Origin: UASB124 sp041662445
Lineage (GTDB): Bacteria; Babelota; Babeliae; Babelales; RVW-14
Reading direction: 5' to 3'
Assembly (NCBI GenBank): GCA_041662445.1
Contig: JBAZSL010000002.1
Coordinates: 65,970-129,969, forward strand
DNA: 64,000 nucleotides
This document shows positions 27,692 through 36,090 of this stretch, piece by piece (the first letter of the stretch is position 1; the number at the start of each line of letters is the position of its first letter). The position numbers were made by a program, and so were the translations under genes. The notes under the pieces were generated by a model. The model had not been told where the DNA came from. It was given only the letters and a program-made list of their open reading frames with translations, and made no database searches.

Positions 27692-28530
27692 ATACAAAGC
27701 TCCTGTTGTGCTTGTGCGTATTGATCCGGTTTAAGCGAGCGATAGTGCCATTCCAACTTGTCTTGTGCGAATGAAAGCCCCTTTCCTAAGACAGTGTGAG
27801 CAATAATGACTGAAGGGGTAGTATGCGTGCTACAGCTGTTGATGCTTTGTGTAAGCGCATTGTAATCATGTCCATCGATTGCACAGGTACAACAACCAAA
27901 TGCTTTGAATTTATCTTCTAAGGGAAGTGGATCGATAGCTTGTGTGCGATTCAATGCCTGCAAGTTATTGGCATCGATGATGACGATGAGGTTGTTAAGC
28001 GCAAACCGTGAGGCCATCGTGAGCGCTTCCCAGTTTGATCCTTCCTGACATTCGCCATCTCCCATAATGACGTAAACACGTGATAAGCGTTGATCGTCCT
28101 GTGCTGCACGGGCAAGTCCAACACCAAGAGAAAGTCCATGGCCAAGCGATCCCGTGCTTGCTTCAACACCATGGCGAATACTGCGCATGGGATGTCCTGC
28201 TAATATGCCGTGGTGAAATTTTTTAAGAAGCATATCGCGTTCAATAAGGCCGACAGAACCAAGTGTTGCATAAAGGGCTGCCGCCCCATGCCCTTTGCTC
28301 AAAATGACGTAATCGCGATGAGGACTTTGTTGTTGTATGAGCTCGATATTAAGGACTTGATGATAAAGAACAACCAAAATGTCGATGAGTGAAAAGCAAC
28401 TCCCCAGGTGTGAGCTTTGTGTATGGGTAAGCATTTCAATAATATCTAAACGACATAAGCGTGCGACTTCTTGAAGATGTTCAAATGTTGGGCGTGGAGT
28501 GTTTCGGTTGGTAGTTTGTGTTTGTGTCAT
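27688..28530 (-). CDS. Transketolase-like protein, N-terminal subunit
   Basis: A 280-residue ThDP-binding half of a split transketolase. SKGHGAAALYA, STGSLGHGLS and the ThDP motif GDGECQEGSNWEA followed by an NN pair are present. ATG 28530 is selected because AAGGA lies 5 bases upstream; the longer in-frame extension lies inside the SDR gene. It overlaps that gene by 50 bases. With the SDR it probably makes a branched or chain-extended sugar from a keto-deoxy NDP-sugar (inference). Confidence 0.87.
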   Translation of the reverse strand: MTQTQTTNRNTPRPTFEHLQEVARLCRLDIIEMLTHTQSSHLGSCFSLIDILVVLYHQVLNIELIQQQSPHRDYVILSKGHGAAALYATLGSVGLIERDMLLKKFHHGILAGHPMRSIRHGVEASTGSLGHGLSLGVGLARAAQDDQRLSRVYVIMGDGECQEGSNWEALTMASRFALNNLIVIIDANNLQALNRTQAIDPLPLEDKFKAFGCCTCAIDGHDYNALTQSINSCSTHTTPSVIIAHTVLGKGLSFAQDKLEWHYRSLKPDQYAQAQQELCI

Positions 28531-29488
28531 TGGTATCCTTGTGTTCATAACTTGATATGTGCTGCGCAAACCATACAAGCGATGCTGCAAGTCCCTCGCG
28601 GAGTGTGAAGCGTGGTGACCATCCTGTGGCAGCTTGCGTGTGTGCGCTGTCAGCTTGCCATGAGCGTGGCTCCCATGGACGAGGGGCGCTCGTGCCCCAG
28701 TGGACATCCAATGTTTTACCCACGCATTCTTCAATGATAGCAATAACACCGCCTATTGAAGATTGTGTTCCGGTGCCGCCATTCAAAATGTACATGCCAC
28801 GAGGTGGTCTTTGCGCAATGGCATCGTAAAGAGCAACCATGTCTTCAATGTAAATAAAGTCGCGTACTGAATGTTGTGACGACAGATTGATTGATGTGTT
28901 TCGTAGTGCATTGACTAAAATAGTAGGTATAAGCCGTGTGGGCATTTCATAATTACCATAGACTGAAAATGGACGAACGGTGTAGACCGGAAGTTTGTTA
29001 AAGAGAGCTTCCTTGAGGCAAAACTGCGTTGCGGCCGCTTTGGCAACGCCATAATCACTGACTGGTTCAAGGAGTGTGTTTTCATTCATGGGCGTATCTT
29101 TGATCCCATATTCCGATGAACTACCCGTATTGATAAAGCATGCAAATCCGACAGCTTTGCAAGCATTGAGCAGATTAATCGTTCCGTAAAAATTAACGTC
29201 ATAAATAGTTTTCTGATCATTTTGGTGTGGCATGCCACCGTAGGATGCTAAATGGAAGATATGTGTTGGTTGTATGGTGTGCACAAGATTTTGTATGCAA
29301 ACATGGTCGGTAAGACTTGATTCATGGATGTGCACATGGTTCATTACCGGCTGCAATCGCCATAGATTCGAATTCTTTTCAACAAGCACATGAAGCTTGG
29401 TATAGCCGTCACGTATGAATTTGTGTACGAGGTTAGCACCGATAAATCCGGCGCCGCCAGTAATAAAAATGGGTGTTGTTTGATGCAT
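28481..29488 (-). CDS. NAD-dependent sugar epimerase/dehydratase (extended SDR)
   Basis: A 335-residue extended SDR. FITGGAGFIGANLV is the NAD-binding start and YGVAKAAATQ gives the Y-x3-K pair. SVYGNYEMPTRLIP and RDFIYIEDMV are substrate-domain features typical of NDP-hexose 4,6-dehydratases and epimerases such as CDP-sugar enzymes. GAGGAG lies ahead of ATG 29488. It has no signal peptide. It sits directly upstream of the transketolase pair and downstream of two exported ATP-grasp-like genes. Confidence 0.82.
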   Translation of the reverse strand: MHQTTPIFITGGAGFIGANLVHKFIRDGYTKLHVLVEKNSNLWRLQPVMNHVHIHESSLTDHVCIQNLVHTIQPTHIFHLASYGGMPHQNDQKTIYDVNFYGTINLLNACKAVGFACFINTGSSSEYGIKDTPMNENTLLEPVSDYGVAKAAATQFCLKEALFNKLPVYTVRPFSVYGNYEMPTRLIPTILVNALRNTSINLSSQHSVRDFIYIEDMVALYDAIAQRPPRGMYILNGGTGTQSSIGGVIAIIEECVGKTLDVHWGTSAPRPWEPRSWQADSAHTQAATGWSPRFTLREGLAASLVWFAQHISSYEHKDTNDTNTNYQPKHSTPNI

Positions 29489-29574
29489 GCCCCTACTCTC
29501 CTCAAGGTCTTTTCCGTGCCAAGATACCATCAATGCACGGCAAAATAAATGGCGCACATAAAAATGAAATGGTC

Positions 29575-30909
29575 TTAAGCGCAAGCTCTTAGCGATTGGG
29601 CTTCTTCTTTATAAGCGTAAATATCCATTGATGGGCCGTGTATTTCCCTGCTGAGGTTATCTAACAAGTGTGGCGTATTACTTAGCGTAATCATCTTGAA
29701 ATAAGTTTTTGGTAAAATTTCACGCAAAATATCGGTTACTTCTTTGTATGTTTCTTGGTCAACTTTGACAGCGCATTTCATATCAAGACGTACGTGAGAT
29801 TTATGTTTTTCAGCCAAAGAGCCTGCGTCTTCGAGAGCTTTTTCTGGTATTTTCCAATATGCATCAAAAAATTTAATGGTTATGTTGTTGCCATCATAAG
29901 CCATGCCAAAAACGACGCGCATGGTGGCGTCATATTGCTTATCATTTACCATGATTGGTTGAGACGGCTCAAATGATTCGACGAGCAAAAAATTTTTCCG
30001 GTATTTTTTCCAGAACAGATAGTCTTTTTTCGATGAAGTAATTTTGATTGGATTGAGTATAAGATAAAGCGCGTACGCCAAGTGCTGTCGTTCTACAAAA
30101 ATTACTCCCTTGCCACAGCATGAGTCTATTGGCTTAATTACATAGCACGCGCTAGGTATCGCAGTAATTATTTTTTGGGCCAAATGTGGCGTATATTTTT
30201 TCGAAAGTATGCAACAGCGGGGGCGGTACTTTTCTATTGATGAATCATGCGCAAAAAGAAGATGCGTAAATAATTTATTTTGTACCAATCTGCTTGTTGC
30301 ATAGTCGAGAAGAATTAAATTTGGATATTTTTCTCTGAGCATATGATAATGTGCCGCTAGAAAACGTAAATCTTTTGCGATGAGAATTCCTGATAGGTCC
30401 ATAATATTTGTCGGCTGATTTTGTTTGAATGTAGATATGGATTCGCTCCTATCTATGAAGTCATCGAGGGTGTCATAAAACACATTTTGTGATTGAGTGA
30501 GATGTGCAGGTGCTCTATGTGGCTTATTATAGAAATTATTTGATACAATAAAATCCCAAAAAAATCCTGATAATACATATTTTGCGTATGTTGTTGGGCG
30601 TGAAAACTGTTCGCGTGGCTTGTCTGATGTTACGAGGAAAAGTGGAATCTTCAGTGACTGGAAAAAATCACCAAAATAAGTACACAATCTTTCTTTAGTA
30701 TGAATTTCAAAATATGGTGAGAGATCGCAGTAAAATGCTTCACCAAATTCGCAAATTTTTAGATTTCCGTGATCGTACTTAAGATCTATGATAGCGAATG
30801 ACACGTCAGGCGGGTATTTCTGATTGACATCTATGTTCAAATTTAGATCAAAAGCTTGTGTAGAAGTGAACAGAGTACTGGCGAAAATTAAAATTGGCAT
30901 AAGGCGCAT
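29575..30909 (-). CDS. Exported ATP-grasp-like protein, paralogue A
   Basis: A 444-residue protein. It starts with a signal peptide (MRLMPILIFASTLFTSTQA, cleavage before FDLN). A shared N-terminal motif follows (P-x-D-V-S-F then D-L-K-Y and L-K-I-C-E-F-G). Mid-protein, CYVIKPIDSCCGKGVIFV resembles the lysine and glycine-loop strands of ATP-grasp ligases. QYDATMRVVFGMAY followed by WKIP resembles the later metal-binding strand in tubulin-tyrosine-ligase-like members. ATG 30909 has GAGG upstream. ATP-dependent ligase activity outside the cytosol would be unusual. The fold call is inference. Confidence 0.62.
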   Translation of the reverse strand: MRLMPILIFASTLFTSTQAFDLNLNIDVNQKYPPDVSFAIIDLKYDHGNLKICEFGEAFYCDLSPYFEIHTKERLCTYFGDFFQSLKIPLFLVTSDKPREQFSRPTTYAKYVLSGFFWDFIVSNNFYNKPHRAPAHLTQSQNVFYDTLDDFIDRSESISTFKQNQPTNIMDLSGILIAKDLRFLAAHYHMLREKYPNLILLDYATSRLVQNKLFTHLLFAHDSSIEKYRPRCCILSKKYTPHLAQKIITAIPSACYVIKPIDSCCGKGVIFVERQHLAYALYLILNPIKITSSKKDYLFWKKYRKNFLLVESFEPSQPIMVNDKQYDATMRVVFGMAYDGNNITIKFFDAYWKIPEKALEDAGSLAEKHKSHVRLDMKCAVKVDQETYKEVTDILREILPKTYFKMITLSNTPHLLDNLSREIHGPSMDIYAYKEEAQSLRACA

Positions 30910-30926
30910 AGAAAACAACCTCTTTT

Positions 30927-32141
30927 TTAGGGAATATTTTTTGAGCTTAGCCCATGCTTCAAATACGTAAACAATTCTTTAGAGTGTCGAGCTGCGATCA
31001 TTTTGAGATACACACGAGGAAGTATCTTACGCAGAATTGAAGTAACCTCTTGATAGGTTTTGGGATCAACTTTTGCAGAACATTCTTTGCCCATACGTAT
31101 GTGCGACTGACTTTTTTGAGCAATAGACCCAGGGCCCTCAAGTGCTCTTGTTGGCAGTTTCCAGTAAGCGCCAAAAAATGTGATATCGATAATGCCTTGT
31201 TCATAGGTAATGCCAAAGGCCACGCGCATAGTTGCATCATAATGGTTGCCCTCAACCTCGATGGGTTGAGATGTTTCGCATGATTCAACCATGGCATACT
31301 TCCCCTTTTCGTGGCGCCAGTAGCCATATGGCTGTCCATGGGGCAGCTCTTTTGTATGAACATCGAACATTTTGTCAGGTTGCAAGATTACCGCGAGCGT
31401 TGTTTCAAGGTCTTTTGCGGGAACAAACAGTATCCCGCGTCCCTTGTAGGCTCCAGTTGGCTTTATAACGCAATATTGGCTCTTGAGCTTGTTTATAATT
31501 TGTTTCGCCATGCCCTTAGTGTATCGTTTAGGAACGATAACGCATTGAGGGCGGTATCGTTCTAGTTCAGGATCATCGATGAAAAGTAATTGCGTCATCA
31601 GTTTGCTCAAAACAAATGTACGTGTGACGTCATCAAGAATAATCAAAGAAGGGTGTTTCTTCTGGAGTGATCGAGCAACGTGATGAGGAAATTCTGATAT
31701 CACCAGGCCAAGTGCATCAGTGATATTTTTCGATGGCCCTTTGTTTTTTTCGTCTGAGCACAATGCTTGGAATAATGCGTTGTCTTCAAGCATCGAGAGA
31801 TCTCTGCAAACAATAGTTGTAAGCCGTGTAGTTGTTGCGCAGTAATCTTTTTTCTTCTTGCACTTTTTATTAAGAAAAAAAAGAGGGATATTTTGTGATT
31901 TTAAAAAATTTCGAAAATGTTTCCACATGCTCGCCTTGCCCATGAGGCAATCGTAGCCATAAAAGCCAGAATAGATCCCCTCCCCAAATTCGCAAATTTT
32001 GAGGTGCGGTTTATTGTATTTTAAATCGACGATGCAAAAAGAAATGTCCACTGGATATTCTTGAAGCAACTTAACGTTCAATGCGAAAAGGTGTGCATGA
32101 AAAATACTCATAAAAAATATGGTGTGATACAGATATTTCAT
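30927..32141 (-). CDS. Exported ATP-grasp-like protein, paralogue B
   Basis: A 404-residue paralogue of the gene that follows it. A signal peptide occupies residues 1-20 (FFMSIFHAHLFA, then LNVK). The same three blocks are present: P-x-D-I-S-F with D-L-K-Y and ICEFGEGIY; CVIKPTGAYKGRGILFV; and YDATMRVAFGITYEQ followed by YWKLP. The glycine-rich loop (KGRG) looks more canonical than in paralogue A. It is the first gene of the leftward train and starts beside a divergent + gene. Substrate unknown. Confidence 0.62.
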   Translation of the reverse strand: MKYLYHTIFFMSIFHAHLFALNVKLLQEYPVDISFCIVDLKYNKPHLKICEFGEGIYSGFYGYDCLMGKASMWKHFRNFLKSQNIPLFFLNKKCKKKKDYCATTTRLTTIVCRDLSMLEDNALFQALCSDEKNKGPSKNITDALGLVISEFPHHVARSLQKKHPSLIILDDVTRTFVLSKLMTQLLFIDDPELERYRPQCVIVPKRYTKGMAKQIINKLKSQYCVIKPTGAYKGRGILFVPAKDLETTLAVILQPDKMFDVHTKELPHGQPYGYWRHEKGKYAMVESCETSQPIEVEGNHYDATMRVAFGITYEQGIIDITFFGAYWKLPTRALEGPGSIAQKSQSHIRMGKECSAKVDPKTYQEVTSILRKILPRVYLKMIAARHSKELFTYLKHGLSSKNIP

Positions 32142-32176
32142 TGTCCTATCCTTTTTCCGATAACGTTTTTTTTAAC

Positions 32177-32199
32177 TAATTATTTACAATAAATAATTA
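32177..32199. promoter_or_regulatory. Perfect 10-bp inverted repeat between divergent genes
   Basis: TAATTATTTA and its reverse complement TAAATAATTA are separated by CAA, in an AT-rich 106-base gap between the divergent genes at 32141 (-) and 32248 (+). A possible + promoter overlaps it: TTTACA at 32183-32188, then TAGTAT at 32207-32212 after 18 bases. The symmetry suggests a repressor operator or a small hairpin. Function is inference. Confidence 0.4.
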
Positions 32200-32247
32200 T
32201 ATTTTTTAGTATCAAGTTCAATGGTGACAAAAAAAGGAGAAAAAAGA

Positions 32248-33339
32248 ATGAAAGTTTCATATGTTGTTTTGACATTGCTTTTATACTCGAATCCCGTTCT
32301 CGTCAACGCACATGCTATTAGTTATAAGTTAAATGGTGGGCGATTGGGTGATTGTATTTATTCTTTTTGTCTTGCTAAATGGCTTGCATATAAATATAAA
32401 ATTCCCTTCTATTATATTCCGTTCAAAGGGGTCGACGATTTTTCGATTGGGCTCTACGAAAAGCGGCTGACTAAGGAAGTAGGGAGGAAATTTAAGAAGG
32501 TTATTTCCATACACGCAGAGCGTGATTTAGCTTCTTACTTAAAGAAAGAAAAGCAGCAAGCGCTTTTTTTAGTTCATTTCCACGCCGCAATTGATGTTCC
32601 GCGGGAGATAGAAGAAACAGATCAATTGATGGTGCGAAAGGTTGGCACCAATTGGATTTATTTATTGATGAAAAAACATCCGTCTTTTGAAGCAGAGATC
32701 AAACGCGATGTGCAACTTCGGAAAAAACCGCAACCATTCAATTTGCCTAAAAGAATGATTACAATGGCCGTGCACGTTCGAAAGGGTGGCGGCTTTGATG
32801 CACCGCAGGATTCTTCACAATACGTTAGTAAACACGGGCATTTCAGGATTGCAAGCGATCGGGTGCACCCTCTCAAATTTCCGCCAGAACAATATTACGT
32901 TGATCAGATAACAAAAGTTTCCGACATGCTCGATAATATGCCAATTTTTGCATGCATTTTTACCGATGATCCAAGCCCGGAGCTACTTATCGAACGCTTT
33001 GAGCAAAAAATAAAACGTCCAAATATTAAGTTTATCTGTGCCCAGAGTGGTCATAATGCTTTTCAGGAAAATATTTTGGATGATGTGTATCAAATGTCAC
33101 GTTTCGATTGTCTCATTAAGTCATCCTCGCACTTTGCCTGGGTTTCGCAGCTCATGGGTGCGCACAAAATAATTGTTTATCCGCAGTTGAGCGAGTGGGA
33201 TAAGGTTAACAAGATGATTAGTATTGTTAAGGTTGGCATCTTCTTTAACGAAGGCCATAAAAAAGGTGTCATATATATGCCATTTGCTTCTCTGAAAGAG
33301 GGGCATCAAAAAATGGCTAGGCACCTTTTTGCAGCATAA
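32248..33339 (+). CDS. Exported GT11/O-fucosyltransferase-like glycosyltransferase, paralogue 1
   Basis: A 363-residue protein with a signal peptide (MKVSYVVLTLLLYSNPVLVNA). The mature part starts with YKLNGGRLGDCIYSFCLAKW, like the acceptor-side GG-x-GN motif of GT11. MAVHVRKGGGFD (like the H-x-R-R-G motif), CIFTDDP and FDCLIKSSSHFAWVSQLM follow, as in alpha-1,2/1,6-fucosyltransferases. AAAGGAG precedes ATG 32248. Paralogue of the gene at 46521-47705. Family assignment is by motif order only. Export would place it away from the GDP-fucose pool of the cell. Confidence 0.62.
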   Translation: MKVSYVVLTLLLYSNPVLVNAHAISYKLNGGRLGDCIYSFCLAKWLAYKYKIPFYYIPFKGVDDFSIGLYEKRLTKEVGRKFKKVISIHAERDLASYLKKEKQQALFLVHFHAAIDVPREIEETDQLMVRKVGTNWIYLLMKKHPSFEAEIKRDVQLRKKPQPFNLPKRMITMAVHVRKGGGFDAPQDSSQYVSKHGHFRIASDRVHPLKFPPEQYYVDQITKVSDMLDNMPIFACIFTDDPSPELLIERFEQKIKRPNIKFICAQSGHNAFQENILDDVYQMSRFDCLIKSSSHFAWVSQLMGAHKIIVYPQLSEWDKVNKMISIVKVGIFFNEGHKKGVIYMPFASLKEGHQKMARHLFAA

Positions 33340-33435
33340 TTTCTTCGAGGAACGTGCGCTTTTTTTTTAAGGCGCTATTATCTCCAAGAGTGTTGTTCTG
33401 GTTCTAAAAAATTAAATTAATGAAAGGTGAGAGCA

Positions 33436-34242
33436 ATGAAGTATCTATTTTTGACGTCTATTTTTTGTTTTTGTGTTTCTGCGCCTGCAATTTTTGCACA
33501 ACGTGTCGGTTTCCAGGAGGGGAAACGGAGCGATAAGAATGTTAGTGTGCATGAATTTTCCCAACTGAAGAAATCGGTGGTGCACCAAGAAAAATTGCTT
33601 CAAGAGATTCTAATGGGAGAAATATTTCTGAGCAGTATTGCCGACTCAAAGTGGCTTACAGTAAAGAATTTTTCTCCTGCTGGATGGGCAGCAAGTTTTA
33701 CGTTCCTCTACGCGCTATACCGCATATTGGATGATTGTAATCCAAAATGTATTCTCGAAATGGGCATTGGGCAGACCACTAAAATGACGACGCAATATGT
33801 TGCCACAAATAAGGCTGCAAAGTTGCTTGTTGTTGATCATAACCAGCAATGGATAGATCTTTTCAAGCCGCAGATAACGCAGTCAGAAAATGTACAGATT
33901 TTAAGGCTGAACCTTGAGAAAGCCAGTTTCGAAGGTAAAGCAACCGCTGTTTATCAGGATTTAGCAAAAAGTGTTGGGGAAACTAAATTTGATCTCATTA
34001 TTGTAGACGGAGGCGACAGAGGTTATCGCACAAGCGTTTTTGATCTCATACCAAACAATTTGGAAAAATCATTTGTGATTATCCTTGATGATTATCATTT
34101 TCAAGATAAGAATCAAACCGGTAAGGCATTGTTGGCCAAGCTAAAAACCGAAAAAATTGCTCATGGCCACGCAGTGTTTAGTGGGTTAAAGAAGCAGCTT
34201 GTAATTTTTTCACCAAATTTTAAATTTTTAAAAAGTATCTGA
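33436..34242 (+). CDS. Exported class I SAM methyltransferase-like protein, paralogue 1
   Basis: A 268-residue protein. A signal peptide (MKYLFLTSIFCFCVSAPAIFA) is followed by a ~45-residue polar linker and a SAM-type Rossmann domain. ILEMGIGQTTKMT looks like motif I, VVDHNQQW motif II and FDLIIVDGGDRGYR the later acidic strand. ATG 33436 has AAAGG 8 bases upstream. It ends 15 bases inside the convergent DUF1796 gene. Closely related to the protein at 36091-37080. Catalysis is not proven by the sequence. Confidence 0.68.
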   Translation: MKYLFLTSIFCFCVSAPAIFAQRVGFQEGKRSDKNVSVHEFSQLKKSVVHQEKLLQEILMGEIFLSSIADSKWLTVKNFSPAGWAASFTFLYALYRILDDCNPKCILEMGIGQTTKMTTQYVATNKAAKLLVVDHNQQWIDLFKPQITQSENVQILRLNLEKASFEGKATAVYQDLAKSVGETKFDLIIVDGGDRGYRTSVFDLIPNNLEKSFVIILDDYHFQDKNQTGKALLAKLKTEKIAHGHAVFSGLKKQLVIFSPNFKFLKSI

Positions 34243-35022
34243 AGCTTTTGCCAAATTATTCGATTTGATGCCGAGCTTTTTGAGTATCAAGTCCCAGAAT
34301 TTATTATCACCGCGCCAGGTCAATTTTTTCGTATCAAGAGGTTGATAAAAAAAATTGATTATGTTTTTGATGTTCCAGCTTCGCTTGTATTCATCAGTGT
34401 TATGCAATGCAATAAGTGTGAATTGCAAGCCTGGCGCTTTTTGGCGTATCAAGGTGCAAAATTTTATGGCCTGTGCTCGTGTTATATTTTTTCTCCTAAA
34501 AAAATACACATGTTGTCTGGTTGTAAGGGCGTTACAGAATCTAGCAATTCTTCTTCCATATTTTTCTTTAACAACCTCGTAGGAACTTTCGAATTTTTGG
34601 TCCAATGGAAAGTCATGGAGAAATTCCACCATGTATTTCTTGTCGACCACAACGGCGCATGAGCCGCAGGGCTTGTCTTGAATAATGAGATTGGTTTTAT
34701 CTAAAAAATTTCGAAAATCATTTTCTATCATTGAGCAAATTAAGTCGAAGTTTTTCGTTTTCACCCAATCAAGTGGGAAAAACGCTCCATGTAAGTTCCT
34801 TTTACTTAACTGATAGGCGCATTCGCAGTTAAAACCCAAACTAATAAAAATTGGGCGAGTATCGCTACTTGTTGTATCTGGGACAGTTCGTATTGTTTCA
34901 AGATCCTCTAAGCTCTTATAGTACTCGCGAGCAGTTTGTAGCGTATCTATTTCTATAGTTTTAGAATTCGTCACATTAATGAGAGATAAAAAGATATAGA
35001 AAACTCTTGTTTTATCGTTCAT
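34228..35022 (-). CDS. Exported DUF1796-like putative papain-type cysteine peptidase
   Basis: A 264-residue protein. A short hydrophobic N-terminus (VFYIFLSLINVTNS) looks like a signal peptide. The core FISLGFNCECAYQLSKRNLHGAFFPLDWV matches the start of DUF1796, a family described as papain-like, in which the Cys in the S-L-G-x-N-C motif is the presumed nucleophile. The F-x-P-x-DW block also fits. It overlaps the upstream hydrolase gene by 4 bases. Function unknown; family members often lie in glycosyltransferase clusters. Confidence 0.62.
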   Translation of the reverse strand: MNDKTRVFYIFLSLINVTNSKTIEIDTLQTAREYYKSLEDLETIRTVPDTTSSDTRPIFISLGFNCECAYQLSKRNLHGAFFPLDWVKTKNFDLICSMIENDFRNFLDKTNLIIQDKPCGSCAVVVDKKYMVEFLHDFPLDQKFESSYEVVKEKYGRRIARFCNALTTRQHVYFFRRKNITRAQAIKFCTLIRQKAPGLQFTLIALHNTDEYKRSWNIKNIINFFYQPLDTKKLTWRGDNKFWDLILKKLGIKSNNLAKASDTF

Positions 35023-35866
35023 AAACTTCCGATCTCATCTGGCTCGAACAGATCTTCATCAGAACTTTCATGAGTAAAATTGTTTTTGTTTTCTTCAGTA
35101 GGTTTGGCTTCTGCAATTTGAGGTGGATTTTCAAGATAGCGTATCTCAGCCTCTATGAATTCTTTTGAAATTTTACCAAAAACTTCGGTGTGACTGTCAG
35201 AATAACGTCTTCTAATTATTATGGGTGATGTTTTTTTTCGGAATTCATCAATGAGGGCGTTTCCAGCCGCTTCGTCATGTGGTGCATGGCAATAAACAAG
35301 TGACAGGTTGGGCAGGCTTGAAGCTGCGTATGCTACTTCATCTAGGTTGCGCCATCTCTTTCCTGTGCCGTCGAAGTGCCCCAACATGCTGCTTGCTTTA
35401 TTTACTTGAGGATTGAAAGCGATAACGCCCTTGAGTCCCAAGAGTATTGCATAAAGTATGGCGGCGTAACCGCCCATAGAGCAGCCAATAGTGAAAACGT
35501 GATCTGGCGCTAATTTGCAGACCGCTATGTAGTGATTAATTATATTTGAATAATTTGGCACAAAGTCTTGTGCATCATTGCCGAGATACCAGGTCGTATC
35601 GTCGTCCTTGAGAAAAAGGTGAGCGCTATTTTCCCAATGTTCTTCATCATTCCAAAATTGAGACCACATAAGGTATCTATTTTTTAGGGCGCCATAAAAA
35701 AAGATCAGAAGTAGTTTTGGATTTTTTGCAGGATAAAAAGATGCTGCTTGCCAAATAAAGTGTGTTCGTATTTACTTTTTATGTAATTTATTTTTTCTTT
35801 ATTCGCTGCCAAGCAGCTGAAAAAGCATGCTAAGCAGCAGCCCCATATTTGATATGCTTTCACCAT
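35019..35866 (-). pseudogene. Exported alpha/beta-hydrolase-like gene with an apparent frameshift
   Basis: The downstream frame (from ATG 35669) encodes 216 residues with a nucleophile elbow G-C-S-M-G-G-Y, a conserved IAFNPQ, and a late DSHTEVFG segment that may hold the catalytic His. A second frame starts at ATG 35866 with AGGAGAG just upstream and encodes a clear signal peptide (MVKAYQIWGCCLACFFSCLAA) plus ~30 residues, then stops at 35705. The downstream frame stays open back to 35778 and reads like hydrolase sequence (FYGALKNRYL before M). I infer one ~280-residue exported esterase-like gene broken by a frameshift near 35740-35775, or a sequencing error. Confidence 0.6.
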
Positions 35867-36090
35867 TAACTCTCCTGCGCGGCTAGATGTTTTTTCCTCT
35901 TCATAGCATCGTGCGTGACGTACTTTAGTGAGTTGCCATAACAACAGTTATGAGTATCACGCTGTTATTCAAGAAAAGTCTAGTTTTTACGACACGGTTC
36001 GCACTTGATTAAATTTCTTTTTTTCTATTGAATGGACATAAAAAGGATGTCTATAAAGTACCAATATATGTGTGGAGAAAGGTCGCATTA

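Noticed and set aside
28557..28829. + strand ORF of 90 codons opposite the SDR
   Set aside because: Shadow of a well-supported conserved - strand gene.
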